NCBI GenBank assembly: GCA_004369045.1
Contig: ML213503.1
Location: forward strand, 3,276,083 to 3,321,135
Reading direction: 5' to 3'
DNA length: 45,053 nucleotides
Source: Heliocybe sulcata
Taxonomy: Eukaryota; Basidiomycota; Agaricomycetes; Gloeophyllales; Gloeophyllaceae
In this document: piece after piece, positions 1-10,778 of the stretch
Numbering within the stretch: the stretch's first letter is position 1
Layout of the letters: the number at the start of each line of letters is the position of its first letter
Translations under genes and position numbers: made by a program
The notes under the pieces: generated by a model
What the model was told of the DNA's origin: nothing
Databases searched by the model: none
Seen by the model: only the letters and a program-made list of their open reading frames with translations

Positions 1-1838
1 GATATGATGGGGTACCCATTTGCTTTGCAATGGGTCGAGTTTCTGTCGTCCGAGAAGGGTATCCAGACGGGCAAGGTGAGTAAGGTGGAGAGCAATCCGG
101 ATCAGTCGAAGCATCTCGAGACCGGCAAGACGAAGGTCTTTGATATCGAGCTCGAGTTTGTGAATCTGAGAAGCGAAGAGTACACGGGGGATAGTCGGAT
201 ACCGACCAAAATCGTGAGTGGTGTCTCCGGAAGTCTCCAGCAGGCATTCACGCTGCGGTGGTTCAAGAGGTTCGGAACGCCGCTGGAGGATGCGCTCCGG
301 AGAGATCTTACCGTCAACTCTCTCTTCTACAACGTCCACACGCGCAAAGTCGAGGACCACACAGGCAAAGTACGTTCAAATGTTCACTCTGGTTTCCCAC
401 ACAGCATGGATGACCGTCTAGGGGCTGCAAGACTTGAAGGATGGCATCGTCCGCACACCTCTCCCTCCAAGAACGACGTTCCTGGACGACCCTCTCCGCG
501 TCATCCGGTCCGTCCGTTTTGCGAGTCGCTTCGGGTACGACATGGTCTCCGAGTTGCAAGATGCGGCGCGGGACCCCGAGATTCAGGTTTGTCCATGCAC
601 GCTGCTACCCAGCGTTGTCAGGCGCGGACTGACAGAAGGATATTTGGCTGATATACAAAGTCTGCTATCGTCTCTAAAATAAGCCGCGAACGCGTGGGGG
701 AAGAGCTTGACAAGATGATGAAGGGTGCGCCACCATGTGGATAGCGGCGCTCTTGCTTTTATTGACTATACTCAGGCCGCGATCCTCTCTACGCGATCCA
801 GCTCATCGACAGCCTATCCCTGCACAACGCCATATTCTGCATCCCGCCCTCCATCACCCCCACATTCTCCCAACAGCCCTCCCACCCCTCCAGCTCCCTC
901 GCCGCAGCATCCATCCTCCGCACCCTCCTCTCCCCCTTACCCTCCCCCCTCCCTCCCTTACACCCCCTCTTCACCTCCATCACTTACGACACCTCAACGA
1001 CAGCGCGGCTGTACCTCGCCTGCGCGCTGACGCCCTTCCGCGGGCTCACCTACACGGACGCGAAAGGCAAGCCCCACCCCGTCGTCGAGGCCGCCATCCG
1101 GGAGTGCCTGAAGCTCGGCGCGCAGAACCATTATCTGGACGGGATACCCGCGCTGTTCGCGGCGGCTGCGGTGCTGAGGCACCCCGTGTTTGGTGGGCCG
1201 TTGCAGAGGGTGGCTATTGGTGAGCAGCCTGCGACGGGTGTATGGGAAGAGGCTGACGGGTATGGATGTAGGGCTGGTGTTGAGGGATAAGTGTGTGCAT
1301 AATGTGAATACGGGCGCGCATTGGGTGACGTCGACGCTGTTCGCGTTGGTCCAGGAACTGGCGTCGATATGGGATCCCGAGACGGATTCTCTGGACGGTA
1401 CGTGGCTCCCGTGCTTTGGCAGCACGCTCTAACATTCCCCAGTCGAACGAGGTGCTCGGCTGGTCACCACGTACAACGACTTCATGGCGAAGATCGACGA
1501 GCTCGATCTGACGTCTGCAGCGGATATGAAGCCTGTCCTGACGGTAGGCGCGCCCTTTGTTTTCTGGAGTCCGCTGCTCACCGCATGCGCAGGGCCGAGA
1601 CGTCGTCGCCGAGCTGGGCGCGAAACCCGGGCCGTGGACGGGGCACGCCCTCGCGCGCGTCGTGGAATGGCAGCTCGCGCACCCGGCGGGCACGAAGGCC
1701 GAGTGCGCTGCGTGGTTGAAGGCTGAGCACGGCGCGGGTAGGATTGGGGTCGGCGACGCCCACGCGGGTGGTCCGACGGCTGGCAAGAGGCGGGAGGGGG
1801 GCGGGGAGAAGGCGAAGCGGGAGGGTGGGATTGCATGA
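1..1838 (+). CDS. CCA1: CCA-adding tRNA nucleotidyltransferase (3' part, 5' end outside the window)
   Basis: Adds the 3' CCA end to tRNAs in nucleus, cytosol and mitochondria. The reading frame is open from the left edge and carries hallmarks of class II poly(A) polymerase/CCA enzymes: SKHLETGKTKVFDIELEFVN (nucleotidyltransferase core), GTPLEDALRRDLTVNSLFYN, DDPLRVIRSVRFASRFGY (the template-like arginine region) and the C-terminal helical part with HPAGTKAECAAWLK. Introns inferred at 214-267, 370-421, 587-660 (approximate end), 725-775, 1220-1271, 1398-1442 and 1544-1592. The first intron is 54 nt and free of stops, so its retention would insert 18 residues. The stop is TGA at 1836-1838 after a Lys/Arg/Gly-rich tail. 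The N-terminus with the catalytic Asp pair lies upstream of the window. The gene converges on the HMG-box gene with a 140 bp gap. Family identity is very secure; the exact exon after 587 is less so. Confidence 0.93.
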
Positions 1839-1978
1839 GGAGCGTAGTTCTACATGAAAGTACACTCTAGGGTTGTACAGCATATGGAGACGAGAAGGCG
1901 GGCATAGGGGATACATCGGGACAGCGTGTGCTATATTGAGATAAATGACGAATACAGATGGAATGATACGGACCAGGC

Positions 1979-3169
1979 CTACGCGTCTCGCGGGTACTCG
2001 AAATACGCCTGCATCTCCGCCTCCAGGGCCTTGTCCAGCTCGCCAAAGGGGTACGCGGTTGTGAAAATGTCCGCGTCCATGGGCGGGTAGTGCACCCCGA
2101 GCTTGGCCCACGTGTCCTGCAGCGGGTCGGCGTATTGCTGGTCGTAGTCGAAGGTGGTGGGGGCCGGCCCCCAGTGCGGGGAGAGGTAGACGTCGCCGGC
2201 GGGGGCGTGTGCGACGGGGTAGGCGCGGGTGTCTAGCAGGCCGGCTGAGGCGTACATCTGGGAGGGGGTCAGTGGGGGAAGGGGGGGAGAAGGGGGCACG
2301 TACGCGGGGCGCGAAGCCGGGGATGGAGAGGTCGAGCGCGGGGATGTCTTGCGTGGGGACGAAGACGGGTGTGGGCGGGGACGGGGGCGAGGGCGCGAAG
2401 GTCAGGTCGGGGGTGTGCGGGGACTCGGGCTTGACCGGGGCGGGCGGGCTAGGGGCGTACGCGACGAACCGGGTCGGGGTGGGCGCGGGCTTGCGGCGGG
2501 TGCGGGGCTTCCGGGCGGACTTTGTCGGGACGCGAGGCTGCACCTCGTCCTCCCTGAGCCGGCGCTCGAGCGCGTCGCCCTGTATGCCCTGCAGAACGAG
2601 CGCGGCCATCCTGGCGCACCTTGCCTGGTCCTCCGCGCCGTCCCTGCTGACCTTCCGCTTCGCGGCCCTGGGCTTGGCGCCGGCGGGGGCGTACTTGTAG
2701 TTGGGATGGAGGAAGGCGTGCTGGGCCTTGACCTCGCGGGCGCGGGCGAGGAAGGGGGCGCGGTCGGCGGGGGGCATGCTGTTCCAGACGTGGCCGGCGA
2801 TGCGGCTGATGTGGCGGTGGTCGCGCTCGACGGTGGAGGTGACGATTTGGGTGGCGCAGAAGTGGGAGCGGAAGATCATGAAGGCGTTGGAGGGGCGGGG
2901 GATGTGGCCGGGCTTGCGCTTGCGGGCGTGCGAGCCGGGCGGGAGGATTGGGGCGGGGGAGGAGCGGTAGGAGCTGGCGGGGGAGGCATCTGTGGGCGAC
3001 GGCGCTTGGTATTCACCCAAGTCTAGGGTTTCGACCTCCCATTCACCGTAGGCTGCGGGGACCAGTAAGAACGTCGGGGACCCACACGCGCAAATAAACA
3101 ATACTCACCGCTGAGAGGGGACTGGTTCGTCAAGCGGCGGGATCGTCTGACAGGGCGGAGAGCGGGCAT
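1979..3169 (-). CDS. HMG-box DNA-binding protein, probable transcription factor
   Basis: Exons 3109-3169, 2304-3052 and 1979-2257 give 362 aa. One HMG box lies near residues 55-130: IPRPSNAFMIFRSHF, then the HISRIAGHVWNSM helix and EVKAQHAFLHPNYKYAP, the layout of MATA/SOX-type single boxes in fungal regulators. After the box comes a basic stretch (AKPRAAKRK, KSARKPRTRRKPAP), then a Pro/Ser-rich linker and an acidic, aromatic C-terminus ending in EAEMQAYFEYPRDA. Start chosen at 3169 because only this frame joins across the 3053-3108 intron to the AYGEWEVETLDLGEY segment; starting at the downstream ATG would begin inside the intron. Such proteins act in mating, pheromone response or general development in basidiomycetes. 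The sequence does not show which, and no homeodomain or pheromone-receptor genes lie nearby to suggest a mating locus. Confidence 0.85.
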
Positions 3170-3874
3170 GTTTGTGGGCGAGGGTACGGTGTGCAGCCAT
3201 TATGGTCTGCTTTTAAATGGTCGGTATAAAGTGACCCTTCACGCTGAGGGAAAGTAACCCTGTCGTATAATCACAGTTCAGACCTTGCGGGAGAAACGAG
3301 GCCTCTCTCCCAACTTTATCGCCCATCTCGATAGGAACCGCGGTCCTCTCCAGAGACGCCGGAAGCATTTGCCGTCGGTCACCAGTCCTAGCTCTGTGCG
3401 TCGTTTCACCTGGCAAGTTGTAGGCCGTTATATTGCTCTATTTTTCTACTGATTTGTGGTGAAAGAATGGAATTTTTTGAGCGAACACAGCGGTGAAAAA
3501 TCGTCAAGACGTCGTTGAAGGGCAAGCATGAGAGACCGAGCCAAGGGAGAGGTTGCCTGATATGGATGTGATCTCTGAAATGTTGATGCCTCGAGATGAT
3601 TATACGAAGGGGCTATCTTCCCATGGATCTCGCCATGAATCATACTCCACCGTTGATTTTCGGGTGCCTGTAGCATTACCCTTGTACTCAGTCTCGAGGG
3701 GCGTGTCATATAGACATTTAGTGCGACATGTTACAGACCAGGGAATAACAAGGTACTTCTCCTTACAGCCAAGGTACTCCTTACAGCCAAGGTACAGACG
3801 CTAAATCCTTCAACCACCAGATTTGCTTCCGACTGGCCAGCACAATGGTCACATCCAGTAACATGTAACAACCC
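3170..3874. other. Intergenic, 705 bp
   Basis: Lies between the start of the HMG-box gene and the stop of the ROK1 gene. Short open frames here have no recognisable domain or splice support. The only visible structure is a small tandem repeat at 3750-3795. It should hold the HMG-box promoter (right side of that gene, minus strand) and the ROK1 3' UTR. Confidence 0.6.
3750..3795. repeat. Short imperfect tandem repeat
   Basis: A unit beginning AAGGTACT and ending CTTACAGCC occurs as 21 nt (3750-3770), then 18 nt (3771-3788), then a 7 nt partial copy. The units differ by a 3 nt insertion. Function unknown. Confidence 0.7.
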
Positions 3875-5936
3875 CTACTCGTCTTCCATTCCCTCCCCCT
3901 TCTCTTGACGCCCACCGCGCTCCGCCTTCTCCTTCCGGCGCTTCGACCCAGCTATCATATCCCTATTCACGTCCCAAAAACAGCGAATCAGTCATCCGCC
4001 CATTGTCTCTAATCTTTGCCTACCTTTTCCTGATCGCATCGCCCCGCCCAATCGTCCTCGCCTTATCGACAAACTCCCCGCGCTGCACCTTGCCCATCGC
4101 CTTGCGCTTCATTTTCGACGCCTTTGGGAGCTTCAGTATCCATTCCGGGACTGTGCTCCCAGACTGCAGGATCACATTGGCGATCCTAGGACGCGTCAGT
4201 ATACTCGGGACTGTAAATAATAAAAACGACGCACGACTTCAAGAATGGCGCGTCGTCGTTTGTGAAATACGTCACCGCTTTCCCTTCGCGGCCAGCACGG
4301 CCAGTACGACCTATCACCCATTAGAACACAATAGAACAAACATAATCATAGCCTCACCGATCCGATGGATATAACTCTGCACGCTCGTCGGGAAATCATA
4401 GTTGATCACCTCCCGGACGCCCTTAAAGTCCATCCCACGCGCCATCACCTCCGTGCTCACCATCACCCAGCTCTCGCCCCGGCGCATCCGCGCCACCGCG
4501 TCCTCGCGCTCCTTTTTCGTCAGCCCCGCGTGCAGGCAGTCGACGTTCGGTATGCTGTTGATGATCAGCTCTTCCGCGAGCGAGGTCGCGCGCGGCTGGC
4601 TGGATACGAATATCACCACGGGTGGGTTGTATGGCTGGGAGAGGTATTGGAGTAGGGTTGGCAGCTTGGACGACTCGTCCGAGACGTAGGTTAGTGTTTG
4701 TGCGATTAACGGCAAGGGGGTGTCTCTGTAGCGGCCAGTTGGTTAGAAATACAAAAGTGATAGAATAAAAACGTGCTTGAGTCCGACTACTATACGTATG
4801 GGATCTCGCAACATCCCCATTGCGATCTTCTCAGCGCCGGCGGGAAGGGTCGCGCTAAAGACCGCTTTCTGCACTTCCGGATGCGTACACGCTGCCACGA
4901 TTTCTTGCACCTGCGTCAGAAATTCCGCGTCCAACATCCGATCGGCCTCGTCTAGAACAAGGTGTCTGACGCTTTACACAGTTCAGATCTCAGAATCCTC
5001 ATGACCAAAGGACCTCACTTGTTCAAATCCAGAGTACCGCTCTGCAAAGCCGCGACCAAACGCAAGGGCGTGCTGACAATAACATCTACAAACCCAATCA
5101 GCCTCTAGACAATACGATCACCAACCACCAACCGACTGACCTACTTTATCCCGCGCATTCTTGTCCTTCAGACTCGCCGCAGTCGCCTTGCTGAACAACA
5201 CGACGCGCCACTTGCGCCCGTGCGCCATCCGGAGGCACTCGTTGTGGATCTGGTGCGCGAGTTCTTTCGTGGGCGCGAGGATGACGGCGCGCGCGCCCCC
5301 TGGGGTGGGCGCGCGGAGGGCGTGGAGGAGGGGGAGGACGTAGGCGAGGGTTTTGCCCGTGCCGGTGGGGGATATGGCGGCGAGGTCGCGGCCCTGGGGA
5401 GTCAAAGTTAGAAGTCAGATTGGTTGGGAGGGCAGGGGAGGTTAGAAGTACCTCGAGGAGGATGGGGATACCGTGGGATTGGATGCCTGTGGGGTGCTTG
5501 AAGCCGTTGGAGGAGAGGTTGGAGAGGATGTGAGAGGAGAGGTGGTACCGCTCCTTCAGGGCCCCAAAGGAGTCGGCGGGAGAGGGGACGTTGGAGCCTT
5601 TGGCTGTGACGCGATGGCGCGGCGGAGGTGGATCGCTTGAGGACTCGGCGTCGCTCTCCTCTTCGTCGTCCACCTTTCTTCTCTTCTCGTCGTGTGCGTG
5701 TCCACTGGCATCTGCTTTGCGCTTCGCCGGCGCACCGCCTCTCGCGTACTTGAAAAAGTCGAGCTCTGCGGGCAGCTCCTTGGCTTTGGATGGGCGCTTG
5801 GTGGCTTTCTGCTTGATGTTAGGGAGGTGCCGAGCTGTGGAAGGCGAGGACGTACGGTGAAGAGGCGGACATCGTCTTTGAAGCGGTTCTTGTCGAATTT
5901 GACGCCTCCTCGGGAGAGAAGTTGGAAGGTCTCCAT
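3875..5936 (-). CDS. ROK1: DEAD-box ATP-dependent RNA helicase, ROK1/DDX52 type
   Basis: Nucleolar helicase for 18S rRNA processing and small-subunit assembly. Nine exons: 5856-5936, 5452-5808, 5141-5393, 5019-5085, 4777-4965, 4726 side begins at 4725 (4358-4725), 4235-4310, 4024-4185, 3875-3962; 546 aa. The N-terminus [19 protein letters not shown] is typical of ROK1. Motifs in order: Q motif with THGIQSH-like [12 protein letters not shown], motif I SPTGTGKT, Ia APTKELAHQ, Ib STPLRLV, II LDEADRM, III SATLP, then [22 protein letters not shown]. The C-terminus is Lys/Arg-rich. The intron at 4726-4776 needs a GC donor (GCACGT) to keep frame; a GT donor three bases further would break the frame. 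The first intron could end three bases earlier, adding one residue. Divergent from the GH43 gene. Identity very secure. Confidence 0.95.
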
Positions 5937-6206
5937 TAATGATGCTAATGTCGGAAGATATGAAGACTTGGTACTTTAGCGCGACAGTAATGGTCGAAAT
6001 TTCGATCACTGCCCAGAAGGGAATCCCACGCGACGCCATGTGGCACAGCCGATCACATGCGTCCGCTGCGACCAGAGTACCTGGGCGGACCGTGTCGATT
6101 GCGAAGGCGAATATCACCCTGCAGAAGACTCTCTCTCTGACTAGTCTCCTGACCGTCAAACGCAGTGAAGCCCCAGTTGACGGACCGCTCTCGCTGCGCA
6201 CGGCGT

Positions 6207-6244
6207 CTCCGACCTTCCCTCAGGGCTCCGACCTTCCCTCAGGG
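6207..6244. repeat. 19 bp exact tandem duplication in the ROK1/GH43 intergenic region
   Basis: The unit CTCCGACCTTCCCTCAGGG occurs twice head to tail (6207-6225 and 6226-6244) with no mismatch, about 215 bp upstream of the GH43 start. Confidence 0.85.
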
Positions 6245-6413
6245 AGCACGATCTCACGTGTAGCCATGGTGCAGATGAGGTTATGCTTCCCTCGGGGCCG
6301 TATGGCTGAAGGACAAAGCAAATTCGAAATTGCTCATGGGTCTGAACGCTCTCACCCGTTGCACATGGCGATTATCGTCCCGGTGCGACGCACCGAGCCT
6401 TCTATTCACCTCG

Positions 6414-6420
6414 TATAAAG
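6414..6420 (+). promoter_or_regulatory. Candidate TATA box of the GH43 gene
   Basis: TATAAAG, 41-47 bp upstream of the inferred ATG at 6461. This spacing would leave a very short 5' UTR. Motif match only. Confidence 0.45.
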
Positions 6421-6460
6421 TAAAGCCAGGTAGGACGCACCGACGGAACCAGCTGCTACG

Positions 6461-8549
6461 ATGTTTCCTCTCCTCCTCGCCGTGATAGCATCGCTAGTGC
6501 TGCTCGTGCGCGCCGAGAGCGTCATAGTGCCCGGCGCCACCTGGACCGACACATCCGGCAATGCCATCCAAGCCCACGGAGGCGGGATCCTGAAGGTACG
6601 GGGTTCGCAAGAGACGCTGGTGTCGATGTTATATACTTACCCCGCAAGGTTGGAAGCACGTATTATTGGTTTGGGGAAGACAAGGCGGCGAATAGCGCGC
6701 TGTTCAGCGCGGTGGCGTGTTACTCTGTTCGTCTGGATAAGTGAGAGATGGGTTCCAGACAGGACTGACTGACGTCTGAATAGTCTTCTGATTTGGTCAA
6801 CTGGGCGCGTCAGAATGATGCGCTGACGCCTGTCAGTGGGACTATGATTTCGAGTTCAGATATCGTAGAGCGGCCCAAAGGTCTGTCCATGCGGTTTAAT
6901 GGTACCTCACTCCTCTGATCATCGTTTTCCTCAGTTTTATACAACTCAGAGGTGAATCGTAATCCATTCCTATATCACGCTGATACCAATTATTCCCGAC
7001 ACATAGAACGAGGAATATGTCATGTGGTTCCATTCAGACACATCCAAGTATACGTCATGATTCGACATTTGTTCAGTGATTGACGGGTGTTTTATTCCAG
7101 CTATGGAGCAGCTATGGTTGGAGTGGCGACGGCGTCTAGTCCATGCGGACCTTACTCGTACAAGGCCAGCTGGAAGCCTCTAGGAAACGACTCTCGCGAT
7201 ATGGGATTGTACCAGGACGGTAAGCTCAATCCACCGTCTTCATCCGACGTACGCTTACATCAATCCCGATTTCAGATGATGGTAAGAGTGTTTGGACTCT
7301 GATTTTGAATAGTGCGGCTCAGATTGAGATAGGGACTGCTTATCTCCTGTACGCCTCGGACAACAATCAGAACTTTAAGATCACGCAGCTGGACAGCAAC
7401 TACTACAATGTCACCACTCAAGTGGCACAGCTGACCGGTGCGTATCTTCCATTCAGGAACTTGACGTCTGTACTGACATGGTTTTCAGGCGCTACGCTGG
7501 AGGCTCCAGGAATCGTCAAGAGGGACGGGGTACGCTCAACCCACCTCCATGATTCATATCGTCTCACGCGGTGCCTCTAGGTCTACTACCTCTTCGCCTC
7601 GCACACCTCCGGCTGGGCGCCCAACCCAAACAAATGGTTCTCCGCACCGGCACGTCTTTTCCCCCCTTCGCGCTTCCTCCGCTGACACAGGCGCCTCAGT
7701 CCCTCTCAGGCACCTGGACATCCCAAGCCGACATCGCCCCCGAGCCCGTGCGCACCTACTTCTCGCAGAACAACTACGACCTCCCGCTCGGCTCCGACGC
7801 TATCTACATGGGCGACCGCTGGCGGCCCGCGCTTCTCGGGAGCTCCAGGTATATCTGGTTGCCGCTGAGCTGGAGCAGCGGGAGCCCGCAGTTGGTCTGG
7901 GCGGACGTGTGGAGTGTGGATTTGGCTGCGGGTGGGTTGTTTTCTGTGGGGTTATGGTGTGGATAGGAGCTGAGGGGTCGTAGGCACGTATAGCGTCGCG
8001 AGCGGGACGACGTACGAGGCGGAGTCTGGGACGCGCGGCGGGAGCTCGACTGTCATCAGCAACTCCGCTTTTTCAGGCGGGGAGGCGGTGGGGTATCTAG
8101 GTGTGCTATTTTCCCAAGATCCTGACGTACGGTTTCGGGACTCGAATGTTTACAGGTGATGGCGGGACGGTGACGATCAACAATGTTCAAGGCAATGGCA
8201 ATGGACAATGGGTGTCCTTGTATTACGCGAATGGCGACTCGACGTGGAGGAACGTCACGGTCAGGTACGTACCCCCATCACGCTCGCACTGCCTGGTCTG
8301 CAGCTCGCTCGCACAGCGTTAACGGCGGCGCGACTACCCTTGTCGACCAGCCCGACACCGGAGGAGGCTCCGTCGTCTTGAGCGTTCCCGTCAAGCTCAA
8401 CCTGAGGAGTGGGTCGAACACGATTACCTTCGGGTCGAACCAGAACAGTGAGTGGTGCACACATGTGCTGTAGGAGCGCTGTTTATTGATTGCTATACGT
8501 AGACTATGCTGGGGACCTGGACAAGATCATTGTCTACAATGTAGGGTAA
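6461..8549 (+). CDS. Secreted GH43 exo-beta-1,3-galactanase with C-terminal CBM35-like module
   Basis: Releases galactose from the beta-1,3-galactan core of plant arabinogalactan proteins outside the cell. Fifteen exons sum to 1344 nt (447 aa), about the length of the Phanerochaete GH43_24 enzyme. Exons: 6461-6595, 6649-6726, 6784-6880, 6935-6951, 7007-7047, 7101-7219, 7276-7281, 7333-7437, 7489-7529, 7581-7649, 7700-7931, 7984-8100, 8156-8264, 8317-8447, 8503-8549. A signal peptide (MFPLLLAVIASLVLLVRA) is followed by the five-bladed propeller: YYWFGEDK, IVERPKV, YVMWFHSDTSNYGAAM, QDDDGTAYLLYASDNNQNFK, TLEAPGIVK, YFSQNNYDLPLGS, MGDRWRP. From recollection of that enzyme, the Glu of ERPK, the Glu of LEAPG and the Gln of SQN are active-site residues; all are kept. 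The CBM35-like part runs from YEAESGTRGGSST to LDKIIVY. The 6 nt exon and a GC-AG intron (7650-7699) are inferred. Confidence 0.93.
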
Positions 8550-8724
8550 GATAGTCTGAGCAACCAGTAGGGTGGCCACTGCCGAGCGCTGTAGTCCACG
8601 AACGCCCTTCCCAAGGAATATGTGATAAGTTACGAGTGTAAAGTATCCAAGGAGTCTAGCACGATGTCTAAATCTCTAGGAATATATAATCCTGAAAGAC
8701 ATCTATCCTGCGGAGCGGGTGCGC

Positions 8725-10211
8725 TTAGGAGGTGGTGAAGTGCCTCCACTGCTTCTTCAGTTGCTGCGATGAATGGTCAGCGTCGACTCCTCGGTAAGGG
8801 GTCCCTCTCCTACCTCGAAGAAGACAAACATGAGGATCGTGTTGGGCACTAGACGGATGAAAGCCGGTGTCCAGCCCTTGAATAGGAATACGGGGCCTTC
8901 GTTCCGCAAGGACTCTTTGAGCACGTCTATGGGGCTCACTTTGCCGGACTATGTGTTCCAGGTTTGGTCAGTATACTGGTAGCGTTACGTGCGGACGGAC
9001 GTCGGACGTACCATGGCCATCAGTCTCGATTTAATAACGTCCGCGGGGGAACAGACAGCTACTCAGAGTCAGTAACGCCGTATGCATTAGCACCTTGAGT
9101 GACCGACGACGTACTCGTGGCAACGGTACCAGCCAGGGTGCTTGCGGTGAAGTGGCATAGGAGGTTGTCGCGCATTTGGTAATTGACTACGGGGATACGG
9201 TGGGACAAGAGTGCGGATTTGAAAAAGTCATAGCTGGGCCGGTACGATTACTGGCATGGCTCTGGCATTTATTGAAGAGACACTCACGAGCCAACTTGAG
9301 ACACCTGTGATTACGGTCAGTGGGGTTACCTGAGGCACGGAAGATACATACATTCATCAAGACTGCTCTCGTCTGATGTGGTCATTATACTTCGGTTGGG
9401 TAAGCTGTGCATTTGGTCAACTTACTACATTCGGGACCAATCCTCTGGCTAACCCAGGGATGCCCTCGTCCCCGACGAGCCTAACAAGGCCCTGGAGAGC
9501 ATTACGGTAGCCGTATCGCTTCTCAGGCGGTCGAACAGAGTCAGAGGTCATTCGAACCAGTAGAATATCTACGCGAGATAGATTCTGTGTTTTGAGTATA
9601 GACTCGGATTTCACGCAGGCGATGAGTATTCACCGGCCGGGTTCCCCGCGATTCCACCCAATCCGCCGGCCAGCGCTGCTGCAGCTACCAGCTTCGTGGC
9701 GGAAGCCGTGCCATCGCTGGCTAGAGCATACTTGATCTTCTCATAGCTCCCTAGTCTGACGAGGGAATAGGACATCTGCCGCATTAAGGATGCGGTCAAG
9801 CCTGTGTAGAGGCTGCGGAAGCCAGATTCTGCAATTGAATAGCGTAGGACTGCAAATGTCGATGGTCGCTTGGGTCCTCCGGAGTGGGATAGTGTCTGCA
9901 TCCGACTTCCGGGGAGAGAGATAAGCAAGTAGGCCCATGCTAGAGTTCGTCCCGCTCACACTTTCGTCAAGTCCAGTGGGTGTGTACAGCACGCTGCCAC
10001 TGTCCAAATCCGTGAGTTCTGACGTACTTGCACATAGCAGACCGACATACTGGAGGCAGCTACACCTGCAGATCCATGGAATCCCGTCAGCGTCTATGTA
10101 TAGCGTGCCGAGAAGCTTGCTCAGACTGACCTCCTAGCCTAGGTTACGGTAAGTGTATGCACATTTAAGGAGGAGGGCGGGATCTGCTCACCAAAACGGA
10201 TAGTTAGACAT
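8725..10211 (-). CDS. DIC1: Mitochondrial carrier, dicarboxylate transporter (DIC1) type
   Basis: Inner-membrane exchanger, by family expected to swap malate/succinate for phosphate. Twelve exons sum to 876 nt (291 aa), the usual size: 10192-10211, 10131-10138, 10051-10065, 9960-9999, 9634-9905, 9426-9568, 9352-9372, 9288-9304, 9115-9233, 9012-9058, 8814-8948, 8725-8763. Joined, they begin MSNYPFWLGGVAASMAACC and give the three carrier signatures: HPLDLTKVRMQ, NPADILLVRM and SPADVIKSRLM. Other family pieces are YTGLTASLMRQMSYSLVRLG, RGLVPNVTRAVLMNASQ-like RAVLMNVSQVGSYDFFKS, and FKGWTPAFIRLVPNTILMF near the end. The first four exons are only 20, 8, 15 and 40 nt, and exons seven and eight are 21 and 17 nt; each is needed to rebuild conserved residues. 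Convergent with the GH43 gene (175 bp gap). Substrate is inferred from family resemblance. Confidence 0.92.
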
Positions 10212-10778
10212 ATTCTAGACGTTTATGGTTTTGCAAGGCGTGTCTGTAACCACTGCAGCTCATGGAAGTCCCAGATGCTGGAAGCCTCACGACCGGTCGG
10301 ATTATAAGGACCTATGAATAAGACGGAACTCCGAAAGACTGCCGGCTGTAAGTAAGCTCAGAGAGCCCAAGAAGCATGCAGGGGACACGACGGTCGACGA
10401 TAACCTGCAAGCCTCCGGCAAAGGTATTCGCGTGCATTTCGCCGATAAACAAGCAGCTGCAGTCGGCATCACCCGTCACGCCCGTCACAGAGCTCATAGC
10501 CGCACAAGTCAGGCAGACGCATATATTGCTCAGGACCGCGTCCTCGAGAGACAGCAGGTCGGTGCAACAGAGTTTATGCCACAGCGTGAAGTGCGAACGG
10601 AAGGTGGAATAAGCAACACCATATTGTCTGAACACGAGGACCGTGAGCGTGAGCAAGTGTCACGCCGCGATTGCCAGTTGACGCGGCGTTTGTTTTTGCT
10701 CTTGACCAACACCAGCTCGCGTCGTCCCTTGTTCTTCTTCTGCTTTTTTGTATCAACTCTTTCTGAAACTTTTTCAAA
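10212..10778. other. Divergent intergenic region between DIC1 and SUB2, 567 bp
   Basis: Expected to carry both promoters and 5' UTRs. A pyrimidine-rich tract (about 10715-10770) lies just before the SUB2 start. Minus-strand open frames across 10312-10973 overlap the SUB2 first exon and have no recognisable content. Confidence 0.6.

Larger units (their letters stand above)
5937..6460. other. Divergent intergenic region between ROK1 and GH43 gene, 524 bp
   Basis: Should contain both promoters. It holds an exact two-copy 19 bp tandem repeat (6207-6244) and a TATA-like box (6414-6420) facing the GH43 gene. An open frame on the minus strand runs through to 6201 but it only extends the ROK1 second exon backwards across its first intron. 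Confidence 0.6.

Noticed and set aside
735-1223. Pro/His-rich open frames antisense or out of frame in CCA1
   Set aside because: Shadow frames of a GC-rich exon; the CCA1 frame carries the conserved residues.
1578-3101. 507 aa minus-strand open frame over the HMG-box gene and the CCA1 end
   Set aside because: It reads through the 2258-2303 intron and then antisense to CCA1. The ATG at 3101 lies in the first intron.
3750-3795. Possible CRISPR-like or satellite repeat
   Set aside because: Only two and a half imperfect units without spacers, in a eukaryotic genome.
5146-6201. 351 aa minus-strand open frame extending ROK1 upstream to 6201
   Set aside because: Only the part below 5808 matches the helicase; the rest reads through the first intron and promoter. 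[11 protein letters not shown] at 5936 is the conserved start.
7220-7332. A single 113 nt intron in GH43 instead of two with a 6 nt exon
   Set aside because: It would delete two Asp of the conserved DDDG motif, and perfect splice sites flank the 6 nt exon.
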